Assembly (NCBI GenBank): GCA_016704435.1
Contig: JADJAB010000004.1
Coordinates: 124,001-188,000, forward strand
DNA from: Rhodobacter sp.
GTDB taxonomy: Bacteria > Pseudomonadota > Alphaproteobacteria > Rhodobacterales > Rhodobacteraceae
DNA: 64,000 bases
Reading direction: 5' to 3'
Below the pieces are notes generated by a model, which did not search any database, was not told the origin of the DNA, and worked only from the letters and a program-made list of their open reading frames with translations. The translations under genes and the position numbers were made by a program. Each line of letters starts with the position of its first letter. The stretch's first letter is position 1. Shown here piece after piece: positions 45,986 to 56,206 of this stretch.

Positions 45986-47227
45986 TCACCCCAGGCGGGC
46001 GTCCTCGGCCTCGACCATCGCCGCCGCCTCGACCGAGACCACCGATGCCGTGGGCGACACCGCGGTGTATGAGGACGAAACCTCGGGCGTATGGCGGCGC
46101 TGGGTCATCCGCCAGGCGGCATAGCCGGCGAGGGCCGTGAAGAGGACCGCCATGAACAGGAAAAAGCCCGAGGGACCGATCACGCCCATCATCCAGCCGG
46201 TGATGATGGGCCCGGAGATCGCGCCGAGGCCGTTGATGAACATCAGCCCGGCCGAGGCGGCGGCCATGTCGGTCTTGTCGAGATAGTCGTTCACATAGGC
46301 CAGAAGCAGCGAATAGAGCGGGTTCGACACCCCGCCGCCGATTGCCCCGATCAGCACCAGCAGCGGGAACGGCAGGTTGAAAGCCACCGGCATCATCAGC
46401 GCCACGCCGCCAAAGGCCGCCAGCCACAGCACCACCTTGCGGCGGTCCATCCGGTCGGAAAGCCAGCCGATCGGATATTGCAGCACCAGCCCGCCAATGT
46501 AGATCGCTGCGACGAAGGTCGTCAGGTCCTTGACCGATAGACCAGCCTGCGAACCCCAGACCGACACCATCCCGAATTGTGCCGAGAAGATGCCACCCAG
46601 CAGGAATATCCCGACGCAGCCCAGCGGCGAAGTCTCGTAAAGCCGCCGGAAGCTCATCGGTTTGCTCGATTCGAAGGCCGGCGCCTGGCTGACCGACAGC
46701 AGGATCGGCGTGAAGGCCAGCGACACCAGCACCGAGGGGATGATGAACAGAATATAGCCCCTGGGATCGCCAAAGTTCAGCAGCACCTGCGCCGCGATGA
46801 CGCCCAGCATCTGCACGATCAGATAAAGCGACAGCGCCTGGCCACGGTTTTCGTTGGTCGAAGCGTTGTTCAGCCAGCTTTCGGCGGTGATGTAGACGCC
46901 CGAGAAGGAAAACCCGATCAGCACCCGCAGCACCGCCCAGACCATCCAGTCCGGCGCCGCGGCGTAGAGGATCAGCACCGCCGAGATCATCGAGCCGAGG
47001 GCGGCAAAGACCCGGACATGGCCGACCCGGCGGATCATGTCCGGCGCCAAGCGGCTGCCGAACAGGAAGCCGACGAAATAGCACGACATCACCACCGACA
47101 TGTGGAAGGTCGAGAATTCCTCATACCCGCCGCGAATGCCCAAGAGAGTGCCCTGCATGCCGTTGCCCAGCATCAAGAGCAGCATTCCCAGCAACAGGGC
47201 CCAGGTGTTTCGCAGAACGGTCAGCAT
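45986..47227 (-). CDS. MFS transporter (YcaD-like)
   Basis: The start at 47227 (MLTVLRNTWALLLGMLLLMLGNG) gives 413 residues with twelve helices. The features GIRGGYEEF after helix 1 and YITAESWLNN in helix 4-5 are typical of the YcaD-like group of MFS carriers. The cytoplasmic tail after residue 385 is Ser/Val/Ala-rich. Substrate unknown. It stands between DUF924 and queA on the same strand. Confidence 0.92.
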   Translation of the reverse strand: MLTVLRNTWALLLGMLLLMLGNGMQGTLLGIRGGYEEFSTFHMSVVMSCYFVGFLFGSRLAPDMIRRVGHVRVFAALGSMISAVLILYAAAPDWMVWAVLRVLIGFSFSGVYITAESWLNNASTNENRGQALSLYLIVQMLGVIAAQVLLNFGDPRGYILFIIPSVLVSLAFTPILLSVSQAPAFESSKPMSFRRLYETSPLGCVGIFLLGGIFSAQFGMVSVWGSQAGLSVKDLTTFVAAIYIGGLVLQYPIGWLSDRMDRRKVVLWLAAFGGVALMMPVAFNLPFPLLVLIGAIGGGVSNPLYSLLLAYVNDYLDKTDMAAASAGLMFINGLGAISGPIITGWMMGVIGPSGFFLFMAVLFTALAGYAAWRMTQRRHTPEVSSSYTAVSPTASVVSVEAAAMVEAEDARLG

Positions 47228-47318
47228 GGCGTCTTTCTCTGATTCTCCGCGAAGGCTACGCGGCAAATGCGGTTGGCGGATGAACGGCGGCGGCAGTCGG
47301 AAGGCGGATCACGTCGCC

Positions 47319-48356
47319 TCAGGGTATCAGAAGCGATGCATCGCCATAGCTGAAGAAGCGATAGCCCCGGTCGATGGCGTGCGCATAGATCCGCTCCATC
47401 CGCGTCTTGCCCATCAAGGCCGAGACCAGCATCAGCAGCGTCGATTTCGGCAGGTGGAAATTGGTCATCAGCGCATCGGTCACCTGAAAGCGGAAGCCGG
47501 GGTAGATGAAGATATCGGTCGGACCCTCCCAGGGTTCCACCCGCCCCGACCGCGCCGCCGCCTCGATCAGCCGCAGCGCCGTGGTGCCGACCGGGATCAC
47601 CCGGCCCCCTGCCCGCTCTGGTGGCGTTGATCTCATCCGCCGCCTGGGCCGTCACCTGGCCCCATTCGGCGTGCATCCGGTGCGTCGTCACATCCTCCAC
47701 CTTCACCGGCAGGAAGGTGCCGGCGCCGACATGCAGGGTGACTTCGGTGAACTGGACGCCCTTCGCCGCCAGCGCCGCCAGCAGATCCGCGTCGAAATGA
47801 AGGCTGGCCGTCGGCGCGGCCACAGCCCCCGAATGGCGGGCGAAGACAGTCTGGTAATCGCTGCGGTCCTGTTCGTCGGCGGGCCGTTTCGTGGCGATAT
47901 AGGGCGGCAGCGGCATCGCGCCGGCCGTTGCCAGGGCAGCGTCGAAGGCCTCTCCTTCCAGGTTGAAGACCAGTCGCAGGTCGGTGTCGGATTTCTCGGC
48001 CACCTGTGCCGTCAGGCCGGTCGGAAAAGACGATATCTTCGCCCACCTGCACCTTGCGCAGGGGTTTCGCCAGCGCCCGCCAGCCGCCCGGGGCCGCCGG
48101 CTCCAGCAACGTCACCTCGACCCTCGCCACCGCCTCGCCGCGCCGGCGGCTGGCCGAAAAGCCGCGCCGGAATGACGCGGGTATTGTTCAGCACCAGCCG
48201 GTCGCCGGGGCGGAACAGATCGACCAGATCGCGCACATGCAGATCGCGGATCGCGTCGCCCGTCGCCAGCAACAGCCGCGCCGCGCTGCGCGGGCGGGCG
48301 GGCCGCGTGGCGATCAAGGCCTCGGGCAGCACGAAGTCGAAATCGGCCAGCTTCAT
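47319..48356 (-). pseudogene. queA: QueA, tRNA preQ1 ribosyltransferase-isomerase, with three single-base insertions
   Basis: QueA adds the ribosyl part of SAM to preQ1 in tRNA to make epoxyqueuosine. Four pieces in different frames read in order: MKLADFDFVLPEALIA to LVLNNTRVIPARLFG; ARVEVTLLEP to IVFSDR; VAEKSDTDLRLVFNLEG to DEINATRA; then GGRVIPVGTTALRLIE to the stop at 47319. Each junction is repaired by deleting one base: near 48148-48149, near 48015-48018 and at the run 47612-47614. The repaired product of about 344 residues is normal. Its ATGA overlap with the AsmA-like stop is intact. Three errors in 1 kb point to consensus problems rather than decay. Confidence 0.92.
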
Positions 48357-51300
48357 CCGCCGCTGCCCTTTTTCACCACCGGCGCGGGGCGGCGGAAGAT
48401 CTCGCGGAACATCCCCGGCGTCAGGATCGACAGCGGGTTGACCGAGACCGACGGATTGTCGGCCGGCCCGGTCAGCCGGTAGTTGAAGCCGAACAGCCCC
48501 TCGCCCTTGCGGGCGAATATCTGGCCGATGCCGTTCAGAAGGTAGATCGGGGAAATCACGCCTTGCATGTCCAAGCGGCCGGAACCGCTGGAATAGGCGC
48601 CTTCGAAGGAAATGCCAAGCGAGGCGCCGACCGCCGCCCCGCGGGTGATCTGCACGCCCGCGGGCGACAGCACGAATTCCACGTCGCCGCTGTCGAACAC
48701 CAGGCCGTTGCCGCCCATCTGCTCCAGAAGGCCCACCACCGACACCGCGCTGAGCAAGGCCGCCAGCGCCGGAGCATCCTGCACCGACAGATTGGAAAAG
48801 GCGGCGATGCCGACATACTGGCCTTCGGGGCCGCGCGGCGACAGCGTCAGTTCCAGCTGCCCGCCGCGCCCCTTGTCGAAGATCCCGGCCGAGGCCATGA
48901 CCGCGCCGGCATTGCCCGAGGTGATGCGCACCGCCGTGCGGCCCCGGTCGGGCACCACCGCGCCCTCGATCTTGCCGCGTCCGTTGACCAGCGCGGTGAA
49001 ACGCCCGTCCAGCCCGCCCTTGCGGGCGACAAAGGCGCCGCGAAAGCTGGTAAAGGTGATGCCGGAAGAGACGATCAGCTGCTCCAGCGCCACCTTCATT
49101 TCCGCGCCGCCGCCGTCGTCATTGCCCGCGCCGCCCGGCATCCGCCGCAGATCCAGACTGCCGCCGGTGATCTCGACCGCGACCGCCCGGTTCCTGCCGC
49201 GCCCCACCAGATTGACCGAGGCATCCAGCCAGTCGCCCGCCTGCAGGGTGGTGAACCGCGCGCGGTCCAGGCTGCCGCCCGCCGTGGTGGTCAGGCTGCC
49301 CGCCGCCTTCAGCCCCGGCGCCGTCAGCGCCAGCCGAGTCACCGCAGGCTTTGGCCCCAGCACCGCGTCCAGCGACAGGCTGGCCTTGCCGCTGGTGCGC
49401 TTGCTCCAGCCCAGCGGCGGAATGTCCAGCCCGGCGCCCACCAGCGACGAAGTCAGCGACAGCGTCACCGGCGCGGCCTTGGGCAGCGCGACCTCGACCT
49501 GGGCCTCGGTCTCGCCGCTCAGCCAGCCTTTCGGCAGCGCGATGCCGAAGCTGCGCAGGGCGCGGTCGCTCAGCGTCACGCTGGCCGATATGTCGGCGCG
49601 GCCACCCGCCTCGGACCCGAAGGGCTGGCGGAAGATGGCGGCAAAGGCCAGCGCGTCCAGCTTGCCCACGCCTTCCAGCCGCAGCCCCTCTGCGGTGACC
49701 GCCACCGCCATGTCGGGCACGGTGATCTCGCGCCCCGGCACCAGCACGGTGGACCGGAACCCGCGCACCCGACCGTTGACCGCATAGCCGACATCCTCGA
49801 CCAGGATCTTTTCCTTCAGCGGAAAGCGCAGGTCCGAGACCATCTCGGCCCTGCCCTCGCCCAGATCGACCGGCCGTCCGGCCTTGGTCAGAAAGTTGAA
49901 CGGCTCCTGATCCAGCAGCGACAGCGCCGCCGTCAGGTCCGACCGCGTGACCATTCGCACTTCGGCATCGGCGGGAAACTGCGTGATGTCGGGCACCCGC
50001 AGCACTGATCCGGCAGCCTCTATCCGGCCACCCAAGGGTTCGGTGACATGGCCGCCTTCCAGCACCACGGTATAGACATTGCCGAAGATCGACGCCCGCC
50101 CGCTGCCGTCCCTGACCGGTGGCAGGGTGCGGATGAAGCGCACCTCGGCCTCTTCGAAGTCGTAGTCGAGGGCAAAGCGCGGCTCTTGCCCCGGTATCAG
50201 CCGCAGGCCGGCGTCCAGGTCCAGGAACGTGGCCTGGCCGACGTTGGCCGCCAGCCACTCCCGCGTCTTCGGTACCACCGAGACCGGCCAGAGCTTGACC
50301 AGACGCTCGGCGCTGATCCGGCCAAGGCCGACGTTCACCACGCCCTGCCAGCCGCCCTCTCCCACCGACAGATCGGCGTCCAGTCGCAACTGCTCGGCCC
50401 CCTTGCCAAGTACCAGCTCGCCGATCTCGGCGCGGAACGGCGACAGGGTGACCCGCACCGCCAGCGCGCCGCTGTCAAAGCGGGCGGGTTCCTCGAACAG
50501 GCCTTCGGGGTCGACCATCACTTCGGTGAAACTCAGCTGGCCCACCACCGCATCGGGCACCCGTCCCGGCTGGGTCAGGCCGCCCGCACCATCCTGCAAC
50601 TCGGCGCTGCCGCGCGCCCGCAACCGCAGCGAGGGGCTTTCCAGCCGCAGGCTGCCCAGCGTGATCCGTTGCCGCTGCGGATCATAGCGCAGCGCGATTT
50701 CGGCGCGGTCGAAGACGACAGGACGCGCGTCTTCCGCCGGTTTCACCGCGCCCTTGCCCAGCGTCAGCGAGGCTTCGAGTCCGCCCAGCGTGCCATCGGC
50801 CCTGAACTCGCCGATCATCCGCCCGGTGATCGGCGCATCCAGCAGCCCCAGCACGGCCAGCGGCGGCGCCTGGGCCGCCAGATCGCCGGCCGCCATGCCC
50901 TCCAGATTGGCCAGGATCCGCGCGGCAGAGCTGTCGCGGTCGGTGGTAATGGTCATCCGCGCAAGGGCGGGCCGGGCGCCGTCCAGAAGCGTGACGCCCA
51001 GTTCCGCCGCCAGCCCCTCGGGCCGGTTCTCGATCACCAGCCGGCCGTCGCCCAGTTCCCAGTCGCGTCCCGCCCGCGCATCGCGCAGCGTCAGCGTCAG
51101 CGCATCGGCCTCGACCACCCGCAGGCCGGAAAACGCCGGGCTGGCGAACATCCGGTCCAGCGCGTCCAGCACTTCCGCCAGGCTTTGCGGCGCGCGGCTG
51201 CCCGAGATGCCACCGATCGACAGGCCGATCCGGCCCTCGGCATCGCGCTGCGCCTCAAGATGCGCGCCGAGATGCGGACCGAGGTCGGGCGCATCCTGCC

Positions 51301-51712
51301 GCGCAAGGCCTCGGTCGGGTCCAGCGCCACGGCCAGTTCCGGCAGTGCCAGGATCGCGCGGCCCGACGGCTCGATCAACCGCAGGTCGCGCAGGCGGAAG
51401 CGCGGGGTGAAATCGCGGTCAAGCGCCAGGTCGATTTCGCCCACCGCAAGGGCCGCGCCCGGCGGCAGGTGGCTGATTCCCAGCACGCGGTTCAGCCGGC
51501 TCTCGATCTCGGCCACCGCCCAGACCGGCAGCGAGAGGCTGCGCCCGGTCAGCGCCATGCCGACGATGCCGGTGGCCAGCGCCAGCGCGATCAGCCCCAG
51601 CGTCAGCCACAGCCCGATCCGCGGCCGGTGGCGGTGCCGCAGTCGCCGGCGCCGCCGCGATGGCGCTGCCGGCGGCGTTTCAGCCGCTGTGCCTTTCGGT
51701 GCCGTCCGTCAC
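48353..51712 (-). pseudogene. AsmA/YhdP-like large envelope protein, frame broken by one or two indels
   Basis: The main part (codons ending at 48353) is a long beta-rich protein with a DUF3971-like middle and an AsmA-like C terminus (ISPIYLLNGIGQIFARKGEG). Its N terminus is in another frame. MALTGRSLSLPVWAVAEIESRLNR leads to TSVRIS, and adding one base near 51267-51270 continues into GAHLEAQRDAEGRIGLSIGG. Before that, an open segment encodes a membrane anchor LWLTLGLIALALATGIVG without a start. A GTG at 51712 with a GGCAGG site would reach it if one base of the run 51694-51696 is removed. The repaired protein has about 1119 residues, and such proteins help lipid transport to the outer membrane. 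Confidence 0.82.
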
Positions 51713-51847
51713 GACCTGCCGCTACCTTTCACGCCTCATGTCCCCGTCTTCCCGGGGTCCCGTCTTGCCGCGGGTCATCTGCCCTTGCCTTTATCCTTGC
51801 CGGAAGACAACTAGAACACAAAGCGAAGTCACAATCACGGCAAGGAG

Positions 51848-52315
51848 ATGCCCATGATCGCCGAAGGCGCGACCGCCCCCGATTTCACCCTGCCCCGCGA
51901 TGGCGGCGGCAGCGTCACCCTTTCCGGCTTTCGCCCTGGCAAGGTGGTGCTGTATTTCTACCCCAAGGACGATACGCCCGGCTGCACGCTGGAGGCGCAG
52001 GATTTCACCGCCCGCGCCGCTGATTTCGCCGCTGCCGGCACCACGGTGATCGGGGTGTCGAAGGACAGCGTCAAGGCGCATGACAAGTTCTGCGCCAAGC
52101 ACGGGCTGCAGGTGATCCTGGCCAGCGACGAAGCCGGGCGGACCTGCGAGGATTACGGCGTCTGGGCCGAGAAAAGCATGTATGGCAAGACCTACATGGG
52201 GATCACGCGCGCGACCGTGCTGATCGACGGCGATGGTCGCGTGGCGAAGGTCTGGCCCAAGGTCAGCGTCAAGGGCCATGCCGACGAGGTGCTGGCCGCC
52301 GCGCAGGCGCTGTGA
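51848..52315 (+). CDS. bcp: Thioredoxin-dependent peroxiredoxin (Bcp/PrxQ)
   Basis: The 155-residue protein has the peroxidatic Cys46 in KDDTPGCTLEA. The resolving cysteine that E. coli Bcp has five residues later is absent (Gln51); two further cysteines occur in KFCAKHG and RTCEDYG. It reduces peroxides in the cytoplasm. AAGGAG lies upstream of the ATG. The stop overlaps the DUF455 start as TGATG. Confidence 0.95.
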   Translation: MPMIAEGATAPDFTLPRDGGGSVTLSGFRPGKVVLYFYPKDDTPGCTLEAQDFTARAADFAAAGTTVIGVSKDSVKAHDKFCAKHGLQVILASDEAGRTCEDYGVWAEKSMYGKTYMGITRATVLIDGDGRVAKVWPKVSVKGHADEVLAAAQAL

Positions 52316-53177
52316 TGGCCGCCCCGCCCGGCCCGAAGCTGGCCGAGATGGCGGTCGAGGTGCTGACCACCGCCGACGGGCGCGCCAAGACGGCGTTGGG
52401 CCGGCGCCATGCTGCGGCCTGGTTCGCCGCCCGCGCGGAAGGCACGCCGCTGCCCGTGGGCCGGGCCACGCCGCCCCGCGCCCGGCGCGACGCGAAAGTC
52501 CGGCCCTCCTGCCGCCAAAGGAGGTGCCGCGCCGCCGCCCCGGCACGCTGGCCGGGCGCATCGCCCTTCTGCATGCCGTGGCGCATATCGAACTGAACGC
52601 GGTGGACCTGCACTGGGACATCATCGCGCGCTTCACCGACCAGCCGATGCCGCCCGGCTTCTACGACGACTGGGTCAAGGCCGCGGACGAGGAATCCAAG
52701 CATTTCAATCTGATCTGCGATGTTCTTGAAGCGATGGGCAGCCACTACGGCGCGCTGCCCGCGCATGCCGGCATGTGGCGCGCCGCCGAAGACACCGCGG
52801 GTGACCTGAAGGCCCGGCTGGCCGTCGTGCCGATGGTGCTGGAGGCGCGCGGTCTCGACGTCACCCCCGGCATGATCGAGTTGTTCCGCAAGGCCGACGA
52901 GCCCGCCGCGATTGCCGCGCTGGAGGTGATCTATGCCGAGGAAGTCGGCCATGTCGCCTATGGCTCGAAATGGTTCAACTGGCTGTGCGGCCGCGATGGC
53001 GAAGACCCGAAGGACATCTTCCACAGCCTTGTCCGGCGGCATTTCCATGGCGCGCTGAAGCCGCCTTTCAATGCCGAAAAGCGCGCCGAGGCCGGCCTGC
53101 CGCCCGATTTCTACTGGCCGCTGGCCGAAGTCCTGGGCCAGGACCGCCTGCCGAAAGGCCCGCCCGGCGTTGGCTGA
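52315..53177 (+). pseudogene. DUF455 ferritin-like protein, frame broken by a missing base
   Basis: The N terminus MAAPPGPKLAEMAVEVLTTADG is in frame with the ATG at 52315. After GRATPP it must change frame to continue as RPARRESPALLPPKEVPRRRPGT and the DUF455 core. One extra base in the C run 52474-52477 would join them, giving about 287 residues. The core has ferritin-like metal ligands in AHIELNAVDLHWD, DEESKHF and YAEEVGHVAYG. DUF455 proteins are diiron candidates related to tRNA hydroxylase MiaE-like folds; function is not established. Coupling to bcp suggests an oxidative-stress context. Confidence 0.85.
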
Positions 53178-53197
53178 TCGGCAAGAACTTGCCGATC
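53176..53197 (+). repeat. Inverted repeat starting in the DUF455 stop codon
   Basis: GATCGGCAAG (53176-53185) and CTTGCCGATC (53188-53197) are perfect 10-base arms with a 2-base centre. A T5 run occurs only 20 bases later (53218-53222). It may act as part of a terminator or as mRNA 3' protection. Confidence 0.5.
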
Positions 53198-53242
53198 GCG
53201 CAGGGCCGGACGGCGTCTTTTTCCCCTGTCGGGTCAAAAATC

Positions 53243-53271
53243 TTGCGACCGTGGAACACCTTGGCTAATCA
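53243..53271 (+). promoter_or_regulatory. Candidate promoter of the M23 peptidase-bactofilin operon
   Basis: TTGCGA (53243-53248) and TAATCA (53266-53271) are spaced by 17 bases, about 80 bases upstream of the GTG start. Confidence 0.45.
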
Positions 53272-53285
53272 GGGTCAGCCCCACC

Positions 53286-53314
53286 GGCTGAGCGGCCAAG
53301 GCCGCCGATCAGCC
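53286..53314 (+). promoter_or_regulatory. Stem-loop in the 5' leader of the M23 peptidase
   Basis: GGCTGAGCGGCC (53286-53297) pairs with GGCCGC and TCAGCC (53300-53305, 53309-53314), leaving a CGA bulge. It lies between the predicted promoter and the GTG start. Confidence 0.45.
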
Positions 53315-53354
53315 CGCAAGAAGTACAAAGAGCAGCAGAACGGACCGCCTGCAC

Positions 53355-54693
53355 GTGATCACCCGCATCGCCTTCCGGATCAATACCCAGCTTGAGCGTT
53401 ATTTCCCCGAGCAGCGCCTATTCCTGAAATCCGACGAGGCGACCCGCTTCATCCGCCTGCGACCGGCGACCCAGGCGCTTGTCCTTGTCGTCGGCACGCT
53501 GGGTCTCGCCTGGACCATCGTCGCCACCGCGCTGATCATGATGGACACCATCGGCGCCGGCTCTGCCCGTGAACAATCGGCCCGCCAGCGCAGCATGTTC
53601 GAGGAACGGCTGGTCGTGATCTCGACCGACCGCGACCAGCGCGCCGAAGAAGCGGTGCGGGCGCAGGAACGGTTCAACGTTGCCCTCGCCCAGGTCAGCG
53701 AGATGCAGGAAAAGCTGCTGGCCTCGGAAGACCGCCGGCGCGAGCTGGAAACCGGCATCGACGTGATCCAGAACACGCTCCGCCGCACCATCCAGGAGCG
53801 CGACGAGGCCCGTGCCGAAGCGGAACGCGTGACCGTGGCGCTGAACGAACAGGGCGGCGGCGCCACCGAGATGGGCCGCATCCGCGACACCAAGGCGACA
53901 CTGACCTTCCTGACCGGCGCCCTGGGCAAGACCGCGCGCGAACGCGACGCCAAGGAGGCCGAGACCGATGCCGCCATGGACGAACTTGCCGAGATGGAAG
54001 CCGAAAGAGCCCGGCTGCAGGCCGCGAATGATGCGATCTTCGCCAAGCTCGAAGAAGCGGTGACGATCTCGATGGAACCCCTGGACAAGATGTTCCGCGC
54101 CGCCGGGATGGACCCCGACGACCTGCTCAGTTCGATCCGCAAGGGCTATTCCGGCCAGGGCGGGCCGCTGACGCCGATCTCGGCGTCGACGTCGGGCGGG
54201 GTGCTGTCGGCGGACGAAATCCGCGCCAATGCCATTCTGGAAAACCTGGACCGGATGAACCTCTACAAGATCGCGGCCTATCAGTTGCCCCTTGGCCATG
54301 CCGGTGAAGGACAGCTTCCGCTGGACCAGCGGCTTCGGCTATCGGCGCGATCCCAAGGGGGCCGGCAACCGGATGCACGAAGGCACCGACATGGCCGGCG
54401 CCTATGGCACCCCCGTCTATTCCACGGCGGACGGCTCCGTTACCTTTGCCGGCTGGCACGCCGGATACGGCCGCCACATCAAGATCCAGCACGCCAACGG
54501 CATCATGACCACCTACTCGCACCTGTCACAGATCCGTGTCGAGGTTGGCCAAAGGGTCTCGCGCGGGGACCGGATCGGTGATATGGGCAACTCAGGCCGG
54601 TCCACCGGCACGCATCTCCACTACGAAGTCCGAATCGGCGGGTCTCCCGTCAATCCGATGACCTTCATAAAGGCAGCGAACAATGTTTTCTAA
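53355..54693 (+). pseudogene. M23 (LytM) peptidoglycan endopeptidase, frame broken by one inserted base
   Basis: The GTG start (MITRIAFRINTQLERYFPEQ) leads to a membrane helix at about 40-62 and a long coiled coil (about 70-240). The frame is lost just before the catalytic domain. Removing one T at 54292-54293 joins KIAAYQLPL to AMPVKDSFRWTSGFGYR and the complete M23 domain with zinc ligands in HEGTD and HLHYE. The repaired length is about 445 residues. It is predicted to cut cross-links in the periplasm. The gene overlaps the bactofilin gene by 11 bases, a pairing known from other bacteria where the two shape the cell together. Confidence 0.92.
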
Positions 54694-55219
54694 GAGCCGC
54701 ATCAACGAGCCGGGCCCCAGGGCCGAGGCCGAGAAGCCCAAAGCCCCGGAGGCCCCCTTGACCAAACCCTCGATGGATTTCACCCCTTCGGCGCCCAAGG
54801 GCAAGGCCGTGACCTCGATCCTGTCGTCGGATCTGACGGTGGTCGGCAACCTGCGCACCACCGGCGACATCCAGGTCGAAGGCACCGTCGAAGGCGACAT
54901 CCGCGCCCATCTGCTGACCGTCGGCGAAAGCGCCACCATCCGCGGCGAGATCGTGGCCGACGACATCGTGGTCAACGGCCGGGTGATCGGCCGGGTGCGC
55001 GGGCTGAAGGTCCGCCTGACCGCCACCGCCCGGGTCGAGGGCGACATCATCCACAAGACCATCGCCATCGAATCGGGCGCGCATTTCGAAGGCTCGGTGC
55101 AGCGTCAGGAAGACCCGCTTGCCGCCGGCCGCGTATCGACCGCGACCCTGCCGCCGATGCGCAGCACCTCCGAAGCTACGCCCGCCGCCGCTGCCGCCAC
55201 CACGGGCGACGACGCCTGA
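54683..55219 (+). CDS. Bactofilin (polymer-forming cytoskeletal protein)
   Basis: The 178-residue protein has a disordered, proline-rich N terminus (1-40), a central beta-helix bactofilin domain (about 43-140; STILSSDLTVVGNL-like, EGTVEGDIRAH, RGEIVADDIVVNGRVIG), and a low-complexity tail. Bactofilins self-assemble into filaments at the membrane and position peptidoglycan enzymes. It is translated together with the upstream M23 peptidase, so it probably scaffolds that enzyme. A terminator follows. Confidence 0.95.
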   Translation: MFSKSRINEPGPRAEAEKPKAPEAPLTKPSMDFTPSAPKGKAVTSILSSDLTVVGNLRTTGDIQVEGTVEGDIRAHLLTVGESATIRGEIVADDIVVNGRVIGRVRGLKVRLTATARVEGDIIHKTIAIESGAHFEGSVQRQEDPLAAGRVSTATLPPMRSTSEATPAAAAATTGDDA

Positions 55220-55245
55220 TACTGGCGGCACGGAACGGACCTTGC

Positions 55246-55274
55246 AAAGGGCGGCCCCTCGCGGTCGCCCTTTT
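55246..55274 (+). terminator. Terminator after the bactofilin gene
   Basis: AAAGGGCG (55246-55253) pairs with CGCCCTTT (55266-55273) around a 12-base loop, and the right arm ends in four T residues. Confidence 0.65.
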
Positions 55275-55283
55275 GTCGTGGTG

Positions 55284-56060
55284 CTATTCGGCCAGCCGCC
55301 GATACATGTGCCAGGTTGCATGGCCCAGCACCGGCAAGGCGACGAACAGCCCCAGGAACAGCGGGATCATCCCCAGGAACAATAGCGCCGCGATCACCGC
55401 TCCCCAGGCCAGCAGGGTCACCGGGTTCACCGTCACCGCCTTGACCGAGGTGATGATGGCGCTGATGAAATCGACATCGCGCTCCATCAACAGCGGCAGG
55501 CCGACGACGGTAAAGGAAAACAGCGCCAGCGCAAAGGCCGCCCCGACGGCACTGCCGACCAGCAGCATCGTCGGCCCGTTGCCCTGAAACAGCACCTGCG
55601 GCGAGGTGGAGATGTTGGTCAGCGCCGACATCCCCATGAACAGCGCGAAGATGGCATGGGCGACGAACACCCAGAACATGAACATCAACAGGATCACCAT
55701 CGCCATCGACGGCAACTGCCGGTCCTTGTGCGAAAAGACCACGCCCAGCACTGCGCCCCAGGACAGCGACTCGCCGGCTTCAAGCCGGCGGCTGACCTCG
55801 AAAAGCCCGATCGCCGCAAAGGGTGCCAGCAGCGGAAAGCCCAGGATGAACGGGATCAGCCACCACTCCTGGCCGCCGCGACCAAAGACCAGGTAAAGCA
55901 CCACGCCGCCGGCCACATAGACGGCCGAGAAGAACAGACCGAACAGCGGCGCGCGCTTGAAATCGCGCAGGCCGGCGCGCAGCACGTCGGGGATGACAGC
56001 GGGGCTGACTTCCAGGATATCGGGCAGGCGGGACGGCCCGCCACCATCGGCTTGTGTCAT
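55284..56060 (-). CDS. DUF2189 family membrane protein
   Basis: The start at 56060 (MTQADGGGPSRLPDILEV, GGAGG upstream) gives 258 residues with about six helices. The patterns AGLRDFKRAPLFGLFFSAVY and LMERDVDFISAIITSVKAV match DUF2189, a family of inner-membrane proteins of unknown function. It is often found near cytochrome oxidase or copper genes elsewhere, but no such gene is near it here. Confidence 0.92.
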   Translation of the reverse strand: MTQADGGGPSRLPDILEVSPAVIPDVLRAGLRDFKRAPLFGLFFSAVYVAGGVVLYLVFGRGGQEWWLIPFILGFPLLAPFAAIGLFEVSRRLEAGESLSWGAVLGVVFSHKDRQLPSMAMVILLMFMFWVFVAHAIFALFMGMSALTNISTSPQVLFQGNGPTMLLVGSAVGAAFALALFSFTVVGLPLLMERDVDFISAIITSVKAVTVNPVTLLAWGAVIAALLFLGMIPLFLGLFVALPVLGHATWHMYRRLAE

Positions 56061-56206
56061 GTGATCCTCCGTTTCGCAAAGGCTACGCGTGGGATGTGAC
56101 TTTGCCAAAGATGTATTTTCAAGGTACATTTCCTGCGCCTCCCGCCTCCCGCCTCTCCCCGGACAGGTCTTGCGTGCGAGAGCGGCAAAGCCGACGCGGC
56201 GCGGCC

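Noticed and set aside
45906..47084. Upstream extension of the DUF924 frame, suggesting a fusion protein
   Set aside because: The extension is antisense-like composition within the MFS gene in another frame; a clear GGAGG site and ATG mark the DUF924 start at 45905.
53176..53197. Calling the 10-base inverted repeat a standard Rho-independent terminator
   Set aside because: The T run starts about 20 bases after the stem, too far for a classical terminator.
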